A DNA stretch of 12,502 nucleotides from Candidatus Hydromicrobium americanum (GCA_002779205.1 PEXF01000067.1:1-12502), one strand, 5' to 3'; positions 1 through 6,871 are shown, counted from the stretch's first letter. Program-made: numbers and translations. Notes: generated by a model from the letters alone, not told the origin.

Positions 1-99
1 TGTATTGGTTTCATATAGATTATTACATGAAGCAACGTATAGGCTTTCAGATACTTTTTTAGATGACGCAATAGGTTAATTATTTCAACAGATAGCGTG

Positions 100-124
100 G
101 TTAACCTCAGTTAATCTATGTTAA
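100..124. repeat. Three GTTAA motifs phased at 10 bp
   Basis: GTTAA occurs at 100-104, 110-114 and 120-124, one helical turn apart. The first is part of the palindrome GGTTAACC (99-106). Further GTTAA copies lie at 75-79 and 161-165. The spacing would put the motifs on one face of the helix, as in some protein-binding sites. In an AT-rich spacer this may also be chance, and no regulator is identified. Confidence 0.3.
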
Positions 125-130
125 TGCAAT

Positions 131-170
131 AAAAAGTGCAGATTTCTTGACTATTAATGGGTTAAATCTG
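131..170 (-). terminator. Possible weak rho-independent terminator after yggU
   Basis: On the minus strand CAGATTT (170 to 164) can pair with AAATCTG (145 to 139), giving a 7-bp stem with an 18-nt loop. Three bases later comes a run of five T (135 to 131) followed by ATT. It lies 84 bases past the yggU stop, where the operon could end. The stem is short and AT-rich and the loop is long, so this is only a candidate. Confidence 0.28.
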
Positions 171-253
171 AAGAATTAATATATAATGAATTAAATTATG
201 AGATAGTTATAGATAAGTCTGTACTACTTGCGCTAAATAAGACATAAACTTGC

Positions 254-523
254 TTAACTGGAAAGGAGCCTTGAGGTTAAATTTAAATTTTTATCTGATT
301 TTATACTGATCTCTTTGTAAATCGATTTTTCACCAGCAATAATTTTTATATTTTTTTTAGGAATACCTGTTTTACCTGAAATAAAATTTATAAGTTCTTT
401 ATTAGCTTTCCCTTTCTCCGGGACAGCCGCCAGTTTTATTTTTATTCTATCCATATAAATTCCATAAACACCGGTAGCAGTAGAATTTGGCTTTACAATT
501 AACTTAATTGTTTCAGTCTTCAT
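254..523 (-). CDS. yggU: DUF167 / YggU family small protein
   Basis: An 89-residue protein of the DUF167 (YggU) family, whose biochemical role is not established. The family pattern is visible: an early beta strand ending in VKPNS, then RIKIKLAAVPEKGKANKELI (about residues 26-45) with the conserved P-x-x-G-K-A-N core, then a basic region and GEKS near residue 64. The usual Ser-Arg after GEK is Ser-Ile here. The length is normal for the family. The ATG at 521-523 overlaps the divIVA stop by 11 bases and has no clear Shine-Dalgarno sequence of its own, so translation is probably coupled to divIVA. yggU genes commonly sit near yggS and yggT in bacteria, which supports the call. Confidence 0.88.
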   Translation of the reverse strand: MKTETIKLIVKPNSTATGVYGIYMDRIKIKLAAVPEKGKANKELINFISGKTGIPKKNIKIIAGEKSIYKEISIKSDKNLNLTSRLLSS

Positions 524-1337
524 CAGTTTTAAAGAAATCGTTAATTATATCCGGGTTGGCTATGTCTATTTTCTTCTTGACTCTCTTTGGCTTATATTCA
601 TCATCTCTTTCTTTCGTTTCTTCGGATTCATAAATTTCCGGTTTTTTTTCCTCTTCCTGGATGGATTTCTCCTCCTCTTCCTCTTCCTCTTCTGCTTCTT
701 CTTCTATTTCTTCTACTTCCTCTATTCCTGCTTCTTCTTCTATTTCTTCCTCTTTGGTACCTTCAACTACTTTCAATTCCTCCTCCGGATAATATATTGA
801 TTTTTTATCTTCTCTGATACTTTCACCTATATTAATTTTATTAATACCAAAATCTTTCTTATCAATCCCAAGAATATTAATAAATTTCCCTTCTCCCAAT
901 TTTGAAGTAGTTTCTTTAAGATCATCTACCAGTTTTTCAATCTTACTTTTAAAGTCTTCATACTGCTGGCTTAATTCCTGTATATCTCTTTCTAACTGTG
1001 CTTTCTTACTCAATAAGTTTTTGTATGACTCCTCCTGCTCAGCCACTTTAGTTCTTATTAACTCCTCCGCTTCTTTTTCTGCTTTTTGTTTTATATCTTC
1101 TGCCACCTTATGTGCTGAAACAAGAGCTTCCTGAATAACCTTTTTCATTTCAACAGATTCCTTATCTCCCTCATATTTTTGTCTTTCCAAATTTTCCTGA
1201 AGCTCCCTTTGAGATTTCTGCAATCTATCGAATTCCACTGTAAGAATATCTAAAAATTTATCAACCTCTTCCGGTTTATATCCTTTGAATACAATATGAA
1301 ATTCCTTTTCTTGGATGCTCTCTGCATTTATATTCAT
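513..1337 (-). CDS. divIVA: DivIVA-family coiled-coil cell division protein with acidic tail
   Basis: DivIVA proteins sense curved membrane at septa and poles and recruit partners. The N-terminal domain is seen at residues 8-40, with the family pattern EKEF-x8-YKPEEVDKFLD. A long coiled coil follows (about 41-146), with heptad-like Leu/Ile/Val and many Glu, Lys and Gln. Residues about 185-245 are strongly acidic, including a run of eight Glu, and the last 25 residues carry a basic patch (KPKRVKKK) and then DIINDFF. At 274 residues it is longer than Bacillus DivIVA (about 164) because of this tail. The start chosen is the ATG at 1335-1337, with GGAGGT four bases upstream (1342-1347). A TTG at 1349 lies inside that ribosome binding site and is unlikely. 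The stop overlaps yggU. ylmH, often found just upstream in Firmicutes, is absent. Confidence 0.9.
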   Translation of the reverse strand: MNINAESIQEKEFHIVFKGYKPEEVDKFLDILTVEFDRLQKSQRELQENLERQKYEGDKESVEMKKVIQEALVSAHKVAEDIKQKAEKEAEELIRTKVAEQEESYKNLLSKKAQLERDIQELSQQYEDFKSKIEKLVDDLKETTSKLGEGKFINILGIDKKDFGINKINIGESIREDKKSIYYPEEELKVVEGTKEEEIEEEAGIEEVEEIEEEAEEEEEEEEKSIQEEEKKPEIYESEETKERDDEYKPKRVKKKIDIANPDIINDFFKTDED

Positions 1338-1341
1338 AACT

Positions 1342-1347
1342 ACCTCC
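1342..1347 (-). promoter_or_regulatory. Shine-Dalgarno sequence of divIVA
   Basis: GGAGGT on the minus strand, four bases before the ATG at 1337. It decides the divIVA start in favour of this ATG over the TTG at 1349, and marks the point at which the shortened yggT ends and divIVA begins. Confidence 0.75.
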
Positions 1348-1374
1348 AAACAAAAATTTTTTATCTACATATAT

Positions 1375-1503
1375 CTATAACTTATATAACGCAACAATAA
1401 TATTATCTGGATTTATCCTAACCCATGATATAATTATTCTTATAAATATTACACCAATATAAACCCTGAGAAAAAATATAACCAGCTCAACAAAGAATCC
1501 CAT
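1375..1503 (-). CDS. yggT: YggT/YlmG-family membrane protein, half length (possibly a remnant)
   Basis: YggT/YlmG proteins are small membrane proteins of about 85-100 residues with two hydrophobic segments. They are encoded next to division genes and linked to membrane or division-site organisation, though the exact role is unclear. Here only 42 residues are encoded. One hydrophobic segment (about residues 4-25) is followed by the family pattern R-I-I-I-S-W-x3-NPDN and IVALYKL, and then a TAG stop. The second half, normally with an (T/D)P-x-L-x-P-I-R-type stretch and another membrane segment, is missing and is not found in another frame before divIVA. The start is the ATG at 1501-1503, with AAAGGA six bases upstream and the proC stop 10 bases before that. 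An upstream GTG at 1557 would overlap proC and add an atypical N-terminus. It may be a working single-span protein or a decaying gene. Confidence 0.7.
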   Translation of the reverse strand: MGFFVELVIFFLRVYIGVIFIRIIISWVRINPDNIIVALYKL

Positions 1504-1513
1504 TACATTTCCT

Positions 1514-2335
1514 TTAGTCAAGAAAATTCTGCAACTGGTATGCTCTTTTCTTTGCACTTTCTACAGCATTATAAATTATTTTATCCAGCTTCCTTCTCTT
1601 AAATTCTTTTAAGGCTCTTTCAGTAGTCCCACCTGGAGATGCAACCTTTTTTATTAAACCATCAATGTCAATTCTAGATTTCTCAATAGTTATTCCCGCC
1701 CCAATCATAGTACTGGTCACCAATTTTTTTGATATTCCTGGATCCAGTCCATTTCTTATTCCAGCTTCAACCAAATATTTACAAAAAAGAAAAAAGTAGG
1801 CTGGTCCGCTTCCATTTAAAGCTGCCGCTATATTCTGGTACTTTTCTTCAATTATTACATAATCACCTATATTTTTTATTAAATTTTTCGAAAATAATAA
1901 GTCCTTGCTTTTTGCAAATCTGCCTTTACTTATTGCAGCTGTACCTTTTTTAAATAATGCAGGAGTATTGGGCATTACTCTTATAACTGAAACATTTGAA
2001 TTCAATTTTTTTTCTATATGATATGTGGGTACTCCAGCAACAATACTGATAATTGAATTTATCCTCCAATTAAAACAACTCTTCATCTGTTCCAAAACCA
2101 TTTTCAGGTTCTGTGGTTTTACCGCCAGTAATATATACCTGGACTTTTTTATGACTTCAATAATTCCTTCAGCAGAATATATTTTATAATTATTTTTAAT
2201 GTACCTGCTCCGGTAATTATCATTATCATAGAATATTATTTCATTAGATTTTAAGAAACCGGAATCCAGTATTCCCTTGAGTATTGCTTCACCCATATTT
2301 CCACAGCCAATTATCCCTAATTTGTAACTACCCAA
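1514..2335 (-). CDS. proC: Pyrroline-5-carboxylate reductase
   Basis: Catalyses the last step of proline synthesis, NAD(P)H-dependent reduction of 1-pyrroline-5-carboxylate, in the cytoplasm. The 273-residue length is normal. The N-terminal Rossmann nucleotide site reads GIIGCGNMGEAI (about residues 8-19). VKPQNL (about 72-77), SIVAGV and RVMPNTPA (about 118-125) follow. The C-terminal dimer and substrate region has NGSGPAYFF and VASPGGTTERAL, the ProC signature with substrate-contacting Gly/Thr. The start is a TTG at 2333-2335: a GGAG lies seven bases upstream, immediately after the sepF stop, and residues begin MGSYKLGIIG as expected. proC sits between sepF and yggT, an arrangement also known in several bacterial groups including some cyanobacteria (sepF-proC). 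Its place in a division operon is conserved but not functionally explained. Confidence 0.95.
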   Translation of the reverse strand: MGSYKLGIIGCGNMGEAILKGILDSGFLKSNEIIFYDNDNYRSRYIKNNYKIYSAEGIIEVIKKSRYILLAVKPQNLKMVLEQMKSCFNWRINSIISIVAGVPTYHIEKKLNSNVSVIRVMPNTPALFKKGTAAISKGRFAKSKDLLFSKNLIKNIGDYVIIEEKYQNIAAALNGSGPAYFFLFCKYLVEAGIRNGLDPGISKKLVTSTMIGAGITIEKSRIDIDGLIKKVASPGGTTERALKEFKRRKLDKIIYNAVESAKKRAYQLQNFLD

Positions 2336-2353
2336 ATAAATACTCCTCTATTT

Positions 2354-2866
2354 TTAAAAATGATTATAAAAACCTTCTTCCTCTAGTAGTTCTTTTTCTT
2401 CCGAACTAACTTCCACATTATATGGAGTAATTAAGAAAACTTTTTCTGCCACTTTTTTTATATTTCCCTCTAAGGCATAGGTAAGTCCACTACAAAAATC
2501 AATAACTCTTTTACCCAGATCCTGGTCTACCTTCTGCAGATTGATTATTATAGGAATATCATCCTTAAAATTATCTGCAATTATCTGTATCTCCTCAAAT
2601 TCCTTTGGTTCTGCTACAAATACTCTTGATTTTACTTCACCTTTCACTGAACCAAGCAATGAAACTTTTCTTGACGATTTCGAGCTAATAATACGCCCTC
2701 TCCTTGAAATATTTTTGCTATGTCTTGCATCTATTTTACCACTTTTATCTCTTAACGTTCTGGCTTTTACTCTTGCTGTATCTTCATCCTTTATATCTCT
2801 GATACCTATGTCATCTTCATCCGATAAACCAAAAAAGGAAAGAGTTTTCTTAAAAAATCTACTCAC
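2354..2866 (-). CDS. sepF: Cell division protein SepF
   Basis: SepF bundles FtsZ filaments and tethers them to the membrane, partly in parallel with FtsA. The 170-residue protein starts MSRFFKKTLSFFGL, an amphipathic N-terminal helix as in membrane-binding SepF. A variable charged linker (about 15-80) follows, then the globular FtsZ-binding domain (DUF552) from about residue 82, with VAEPKEFEE, IIINLQKVDQDLGKRVIDF and SGLTYALEG. The domain ends in KVAEKVFLITP followed by a short acidic tail. The start is a GTG at 2864-2866, with AGAGGAGG four bases upstream. It lies 26 bases after yggS and 18 bases before proC. Both SepF and FtsA are encoded here, so the organism probably has two FtsZ anchors. 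Confidence 0.95.
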   Translation of the reverse strand: MSRFFKKTLSFFGLSDEDDIGIRDIKDEDTARVKARTLRDKSGKIDARHSKNISRRGRIISSKSSRKVSLLGSVKGEVKSRVFVAEPKEFEEIQIIADNFKDDIPIIINLQKVDQDLGKRVIDFCSGLTYALEGNIKKVAEKVFLITPYNVEVSSEEKELLEEEGFYNHF

Positions 2867-2892
2867 TAGTCCTCCTCTCTATAATTAAAAAT

Positions 2893-3600
2893 TTATTTAA
2901 AGATAATAGAACCTATTCTAATCATCGTGGCGCCTTCCTCAATAGCTACTGGATAATCATTACTCATACCCATTGAAAGCTCCGCTAGATTCATATTATT
3001 AAAATCTTTATTTGATTCATCCCGGAGAATTCTTAACCTTCCGAAAATCCCTCTTATCAACTTAAAGTCATCAGTCAAAGGTGCTATTGTCATCAAACCC
3101 ACGACTTCGATATTTTTATAATTTAATGCCTCTTTAAGGAAACTATGCAAGTTTTCAGGATTTATGCCATATTTTGTCTCTTCTCCAGAAATATTAACCT
3201 CTATTAATAATTTCTGTATTTTACTAATTTTCTTTGCTTCATCGTTCACTTTGCTTAAAGTACTTATCTTATCTATTGAATGTATAAATTCTACCATGGG
3301 GACCACTGTTTTTACCTTTCTGCTCTGAAGATGCCCTATAAAGTGCCATATTGAACCTTTTCCCACCACACTATATTTTTCTTCCAGTTGGTCCGCCCTA
3401 TTCTCACCAAAATTTCTAAGTCCTAAATTGGAAATCAATTTTATTTGTCTGGCAGAAGCATACTTTGTGGCAACTACAATCGATATATCTCTGGCACTCC
3501 TGCCAATTTTTTTACAAACCCTATCTATTTCAATTTTTAAATTATTGATATTTTTTTTTAATCTGTCAGCTTCTTCCATTAAGTTATCACTACTTTTCAT
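2893..3600 (-). CDS. yggS: YggS/PLPBP pyridoxal phosphate-binding homeostasis protein
   Basis: A single-domain TIM-barrel protein that binds pyridoxal 5'-phosphate and takes part in vitamin B6 and amino acid homeostasis, with no known enzymatic activity (Bacillus YlmE, cyanobacterial PipY). The PLP lysine lies in VVATKYASA (about residues 42-50). Other conserved blocks are FGENRADQL, WHFIGHLQSRKVK (about 105-117), IHSIDK, LIEVNISGEETKYG, GLMTIAP and the C-terminal LSMGMSNDYPVAIEEGATMIRIG phosphate-binding region, which is written here as two overlapping parts, LSMGMSNDYPVAIEEG and EEGATMIRIG. The length, 235 residues, is normal. The start is the ATG at 3598-3600. There is no convincing Shine-Dalgarno sequence; the nearest G-rich segment (GGTGG) ends 14 bases upstream and is part of an inverted repeat. 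It is the first gene after the longest internal gap in the operon. Confidence 0.95.
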   Translation of the reverse strand: MKSSDNLMEEADRLKKNINNLKIEIDRVCKKIGRSARDISIVVATKYASARQIKLISNLGLRNFGENRADQLEEKYSVVGKGSIWHFIGHLQSRKVKTVVPMVEFIHSIDKISTLSKVNDEAKKISKIQKLLIEVNISGEETKYGINPENLHSFLKEALNYKNIEVVGLMTIAPLTDDFKLIRGIFGRLRILRDESNKDFNNMNLAELSMGMSNDYPVAIEEGATMIRIGSIIFK

Positions 3601-3611
3601 AATTTAAATAA

Positions 3612-3656
3612 TTACCACCACTCGATAATTACTATGCCTACCATTTCTGGTGGTAA
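3612..3656 (-). repeat. Inverted repeat in the ftsZ-yggS gap with an alternative hairpin
   Basis: TTACCACCA (3612-3620) and TGGTGGTAA (3648-3656) are perfect 9-base inverted copies separated by 27 bases. In the minus-strand transcript the first-transcribed arm can instead pair locally: ACCA, GAAA loop, TGGT (3640-3651), a GNRA-type tetraloop. The two pairings exclude each other. There is no T-run after either stem, so this is not a standard terminator. The distal arm contains the only G-rich segment before yggS. Its role is unknown; an operator, mRNA processing site or attenuator-like element are all possible. Confidence 0.45.
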
Positions 3657-3678
3657 AGCAACAAACATTTTAAATAAA

Positions 3679-4821
3679 TTATTCTTTATTTTTTCTCAGG
3701 AAAGTAGGTATATCAAGATAATCATCCTCTCCTAAAGATCTCAAGTCATCTTCTGATATTTTTTTAAAATCTTCTTTTTTATCTTTTACGGCAAGTATAT
3801 CTTTTTCAAACTCAAATAACTTTTTCTCTACTTCTTTTCCCTTCTTGACTCCATCATCTGTTTTCATTTTCTGGATTTTACGGGGCTCAAATCCGGTAGC
3901 AATAATGGTAACTTTTACTTTATCCCTCATACTTTCATCAATAACAGCACCAAAAATAATATTTGCATTTGGACTGGAAGCATTCCTTACAATTTCCGCT
4001 GCCTGGTTGACTTCAAAAAGTTTCAGATCAGATCCACCAGATATATTTAATAAAATTCCGTTTGCTCCCTCTATAGAGGTTTCTATCAGAGGGCTGTTAA
4101 TTGCATTTTGAGCAGCTTTAATAGCTCTACTTTCACCAGATGCTATTCCATCTCCCAATATTGCATTCCCTGCATTTTTAATTATTGATTTTACATCTGC
4201 AAAATCTAAATTAATCAGTCCTGGCAGAGTAATTAGATCAGTAACTCCTCTAACACCTGACTTAAGCACATTATCCGCGAGTTTAAAGGCATCAAGCAGT
4301 GTGGTGTTATCATCAGAAATCTCCAGTAGTCTATCATTTGGTATTATTATAAGAGTATCAACTTTATCTTTTAAATTCTCGATACCTTCTTCAGCCTGGC
4401 TCATCCTTTTTCTGCCTTCAAATGTGAACGGCTTTGTTGCAACTGCAACTATCAGGCATCCTGCTTCTCTGGCAGCAGTTGCTATAATAGGAGCTGCACC
4501 TGTTCCAGTTCCTCCGCCTTCACCTAATGTAAGGAATATCATATCTGCGTCTTTTACTACTTCTTTTATAGATTCTATGGATTTTTCAGCAGCTATCCTG
4601 CCAATTTCCGGGTCGGATCCCGCACCCAGTCCACTTTCGCCAAGTAATACTTTCCTATCAGCACTTGACATCATAAGAACCTGGGCATCAGTATTTATTG
4701 CCACAAACTCGCATCCGCTTAAATTATCTTCTATCATTCTATTAATTGCATTGTTGCCGCCGCCACCTATCCCTATAACTCTTATAACTGCATAATAACT
4801 TTTGTCAAAGTTCAAACTCAC
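3679..4821 (-). CDS. ftsZ: Cell division GTPase FtsZ
   Basis: Tubulin homologue that polymerises with GTP into the cytokinetic ring. The GTP site is complete: VIGIGGGGNNAINRM near the N-terminus, NTDAQ, the tubulin signature GEGGGTGTG (about residues 100-108), PFTFEGRKRM and IPNDRLL. The T7 loop reads NLDFADVKSII, with the Asp needed for GTP hydrolysis in the next subunit. A charged linker of roughly 50 residues leads to the C-terminal peptide DIPTFLRKNKE, the usual docking site for FtsA and SepF. The start is uncertain: a GTG at 4828-4830 overlaps the ftsA stop, but the GTG at 4819-4821 has AGGTGA five bases upstream and gives a 380-residue protein with an N-terminus of normal length, so I chose the latter. 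The 78-bp gap downstream precedes yggS. Confidence 0.97.
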   Translation of the reverse strand: MSLNFDKSYYAVIRVIGIGGGGNNAINRMIEDNLSGCEFVAINTDAQVLMMSSADRKVLLGESGLGAGSDPEIGRIAAEKSIESIKEVVKDADMIFLTLGEGGGTGTGAAPIIATAAREAGCLIVAVATKPFTFEGRKRMSQAEEGIENLKDKVDTLIIIPNDRLLEISDDNTTLLDAFKLADNVLKSGVRGVTDLITLPGLINLDFADVKSIIKNAGNAILGDGIASGESRAIKAAQNAINSPLIETSIEGANGILLNISGGSDLKLFEVNQAAEIVRNASSPNANIIFGAVIDESMRDKVKVTIIATGFEPRKIQKMKTDDGVKKGKEVEKKLFEFEKDILAVKDKKEDFKKISEDDLRSLGEDDYLDIPTFLRKNKE

Positions 4822-4826
4822 AACTA

Positions 4827-6080
4827 TCACCTGCTTTCATTTTTTAGAATTTTTAAAATAAATTCCCTAAATCTACTCATAAAAGTATGCTGTCCCTTCT
4901 TTTCAACTATCTGATCCAGATCCAGATAATTTTCCAGTTGAGAAGCATATTTTAATAAACCTACACCTGTAGAATAAATAGGGTTACTAATCACTTCTGA
5001 AGGCCCTTCTACTTCATAAGGAACTCCCAATCTTGCCGGTAAATTAAAAACCGAATTCGCCAGGAGAGCTATACCTTTTAGTAGTGATGTTCCTCCGGTT
5101 ATAACCAGACCACATGGGACTTGATGCATAAAACTATAACCTTCAACTTTTTCTTTAACCAGGTTCAGCAATTCTTTAACCCTGCAATTTACTATATTAT
5201 ACAACCGTATGTTTAATGTTGTTTTATTGATATCCATCTTAATATCACCCATATTGATTCTATTTAAAGTCTCATAAAAGTTGTAATCAACATTAGCAAA
5301 TCTTTTCTTAATCTCTTCTGCTTTCGGAAAAGTTATATTAAGACCAATAGAAATGTCATTGGTTATTAAATCTCCACCTACCGGCAGGCAATATGTAAAT
5401 ATCATTTTTTTATTCTTATATATTGCAACATCAGTTGTTCCGCCTCCAATATCAAGAAGTATTACCCCACTCTCCTTTTCTTCAGGTGTAAGAACAGCCT
5501 CGCTTGAAGCCAGAGCTTCTACAATTATATCTTCAATCTCTATTTTAGCTGCTTTTACACTATTAACAACATTGGTAATCAGAGAAGCTGTCCCATAAAC
5601 AGCTAATAACTCAACTGCCAGTTTGCTGGCTGAAAGACCTACAGGATCTACTATCCCTTTTTCTTCATCAATAACAAATTGCTTGATTAAAGTATGTATA
5701 ATTTCGTGTTGTGAGGGTATATTCACTCTATTTGCCATAGAAATAAGTTTATCTACATCTGTTTTCCTTACTATATTATTAGAGGAATTGATATTTATTT
5801 CACTCCAATTACTTACAAAAGAAATATGTTTTCCCGTAACTCCTATATAAGCATTATCAATAAACATTTTAGTAGATTTTTCAGCCATTTCTACAGAATT
5901 AAGTATAGACCTGGTAGCTTCGCTAATATCTATAATCAGACCCTTTTTTATCCCCTTACAACCAGAAATTCCATAACCCTTTATTTTTAGTACATTATTT
6001 TTTTCTACTCTTCCAATTAAAGTGATTACTTTCGTGGTGCCTATATCGATACCAACAATGTATTCATCATTCGCTGACAA
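4827..6080 (-). CDS. ftsA: Cell division protein FtsA (actin-like FtsZ membrane anchor)
   Basis: FtsA is an actin-fold ATPase that links FtsZ to the membrane and recruits later divisome proteins. The phosphate 1 loop VGIDIGTTKV lies near the N-terminus, the phosphate 2 loop LLDIGGGTTDVAIY is in the middle, and the adenosine motif VITGGTSLLKGI is near residue 330. The SHS2 (1C) domain typical of FtsA, rather than MreB, fills about residues 80-160. The last residues, with FREFILKILKN, form a short amphipathic helix, the expected membrane-targeting sequence. The start chosen is the TTG at 6078-6080, five bases after GGAGG (6086-6090), giving MSANDEYIVGIDIG and 417 residues. A GTG at 6092 is in frame but has no good ribosome binding site. 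The gene overlaps ftsQ by 14 bases and ends just before ftsZ, so coupling of all three is likely. Confidence 0.95.
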   Translation of the reverse strand: MSANDEYIVGIDIGTTKVITLIGRVEKNNVLKIKGYGISGCKGIKKGLIIDISEATRSILNSVEMAEKSTKMFIDNAYIGVTGKHISFVSNWSEININSSNNIVRKTDVDKLISMANRVNIPSQHEIIHTLIKQFVIDEEKGIVDPVGLSASKLAVELLAVYGTASLITNVVNSVKAAKIEIEDIIVEALASSEAVLTPEEKESGVILLDIGGGTTDVAIYKNKKMIFTYCLPVGGDLITNDISIGLNITFPKAEEIKKRFANVDYNFYETLNRINMGDIKMDINKTTLNIRLYNIVNCRVKELLNLVKEKVEGYSFMHQVPCGLVITGGTSLLKGIALLANSVFNLPARLGVPYEVEGPSEVISNPIYSTGVGLLKYASQLENYLDLDQIVEKKGQHTFMSRFREFILKILKNESR

Positions 6081-6867
6081 TCGAACCTCCACTATTTTTT
6101 GTTACCGGGCTATCGGGACTTCTTAAATCTATTATAGTATATTTTGTTTCCTCTTTTAACAATTGCTTCAATATTTCAACTTTCTTTACTATTTCACTGC
6201 TGTCGCCAAAGATGATTTCCTCTCCATTGTAAGTTTCAAAAACTATATCTCCTGAAATATTATCTTCAAGTCTTGCTTCTTTGATCATACTTTTTATTTG
6301 ACTATCAAGGGCTTTATAAATATCTACACAGCTCAATGCATTTTTTTTTGCAATTTTTTCTCCTATATTGACGCTATAATTAACAACATTTCTTACCAGA
6401 ATTAAATCTTTGTACTCATTCAAATCTTCTTTCTCAATCTTATCCAGCACTACCCCTTCATTATCCATCAGAAAATATCTATCTTTATAGACGATTTTAA
6501 GGAAAGGTTTTCTTTCAACCAATTTTATTATAACTTTATCAGGGAAAATCTTGCTTAGTTCTGCCTCCTTAACCCAGTATAACTCCCCCCGGGCTATAGT
6601 CTCCTCCTCCTTTTTCTTATTTATTTCAAATATATTGGCACCTATTACTTTGGGTATTAAAACTTTAATTTCCTCATCTTTATAATGTGTATTGCCCTGG
6701 ATATCTATACTTTTAACCTTAAAATACTTGCTGTTATAAAAATAATTTAAACCCCAGACCATTCCTGCAAAAAATATTGTAATCAATAGTAGTCTGAAAA
6801 AATTCCAAAGTCTCCTCCTGAAAATTTTTCTTCTTCTGGCTAAGATAATATTTTCACTATTTTTAAT
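6067..6867 (-). CDS. ftsQ: Cell division protein FtsQ/DivIB, apparent ATT start
   Basis: FtsQ/DivIB is a bitopic divisome scaffold that joins FtsL and DivIC/FtsB and controls septal synthesis. Read from the ATT at 6865-6867 the protein has about 266 residues: a basic cytoplasmic tail with RRRKIFRRR, one membrane span (about residues 24-43), then a POTRA domain beginning at FKVKSIDIQGNTHYKDEEI and the beta domain with FLMDNEGVV. The first ATG/GTG/TTG codon in frame is a TTG at 6786, which would begin inside the span and lose the whole basic tail. Between the in-frame stop at 6928-6930 and that TTG there is no ATG, GTG, TTG or CTG. ATT at 6867 has AGGTGG four bases upstream and starts 14 bases after ddl ends. 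The identity is secure; the start is inferred. The end overlaps ftsA. Confidence 0.85.
   Translation of the reverse strand: MKNSENIILARRRKIFRRRLWNFFRLLLITIFFAGMVWGLNYFYNSKYFKVKSIDIQGNTHYKDEEIKVLIPKVIGANIFEINKKKEEETIARGELYWVKEAELSKIFPDKVIIKLVERKPFLKIVYKDRYFLMDNEGVVLDKIEKEDLNEYKDLILVRNVVNYSVNIGEKIAKKNALSCVDIYKALDSQIKSMIKEARLEDNISGDIVFETYNGEEIIFGDSSEIVKKVEILKQLLKEETKYTIIDLRSPDSPVTKNSGGSIVSE
6086..6090 (-). promoter_or_regulatory. Shine-Dalgarno sequence of ftsA
   Basis: GGAGG inside the end of ftsQ, five bases before the TTG at 6080. It favours that TTG over the in-frame GTG at 6092, which the motif itself overlaps. Confidence 0.65.
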
Positions 6868-6871
6868 TTTA

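Larger units (their letters stand above)
1..253. other. Non-coding stretch at the downstream end of the operon
   Basis: No convincing gene lies here. Two plus-strand frames are open at the left edge (to a TAA at 77-79 and a TAG at 60-62), but neither can be recognised as the end of a known protein. The stretch holds a weak hairpin followed by a T-run on the minus strand and three GTTAA motifs spaced exactly 10 bp apart; both are listed separately. No good promoter with paired -35 and -10 boxes at normal spacing was found on either strand. Confidence 0.5.

Noticed and set aside
2..79. Possible 3' end of a plus-strand gene entering from the left
   Set aside because: The frame is open for 25 codons and ends with TAA at 77-79, but another frame is also open to 62, such lengths are expected by chance, and the peptide is not recognisable.
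147..187. TTGACT (147-152) and TATAAT (182-187) as a plus-strand promoter
   Set aside because: The spacing is 29 bases, far from the usual 16-18, and it would drive transcription into the end of the opposing operon with no plus-strand gene behind it.
587..817. Plus-strand reading frame rich in Leu and Pro opposite divIVA
   Set aside because: It is the complement of the Glu-rich codons (GAA/GAG read as TTC/CTC) of the acidic DivIVA tail; there is no ribosome binding site and no family resemblance.
1504..1557. N-terminal extension of yggT to a GTG at 1557
   Set aside because: It would overlap the proC coding end, has no ribosome binding site and adds residues not seen in the family; the ATG at 1503 has AAAGGA in front.
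4301..4795. 164-codon plus-strand frame opposite ftsZ
   Set aside because: It lies fully within ftsZ, whose protein matches its family along the whole length; the opposite frame is low in complexity and has no recognisable domain.
6785..6819. AGGAGG (6814-6819) followed by a TTG as a small separate gene or as the ftsQ start site
   Set aside because: AGGAGG here encodes two Arg of the FtsQ basic tail. The close TTG is out of the ftsQ frame and gives only a couple of dozen codons; the in-frame TTG at 6786 is about 27 bases away, too far.
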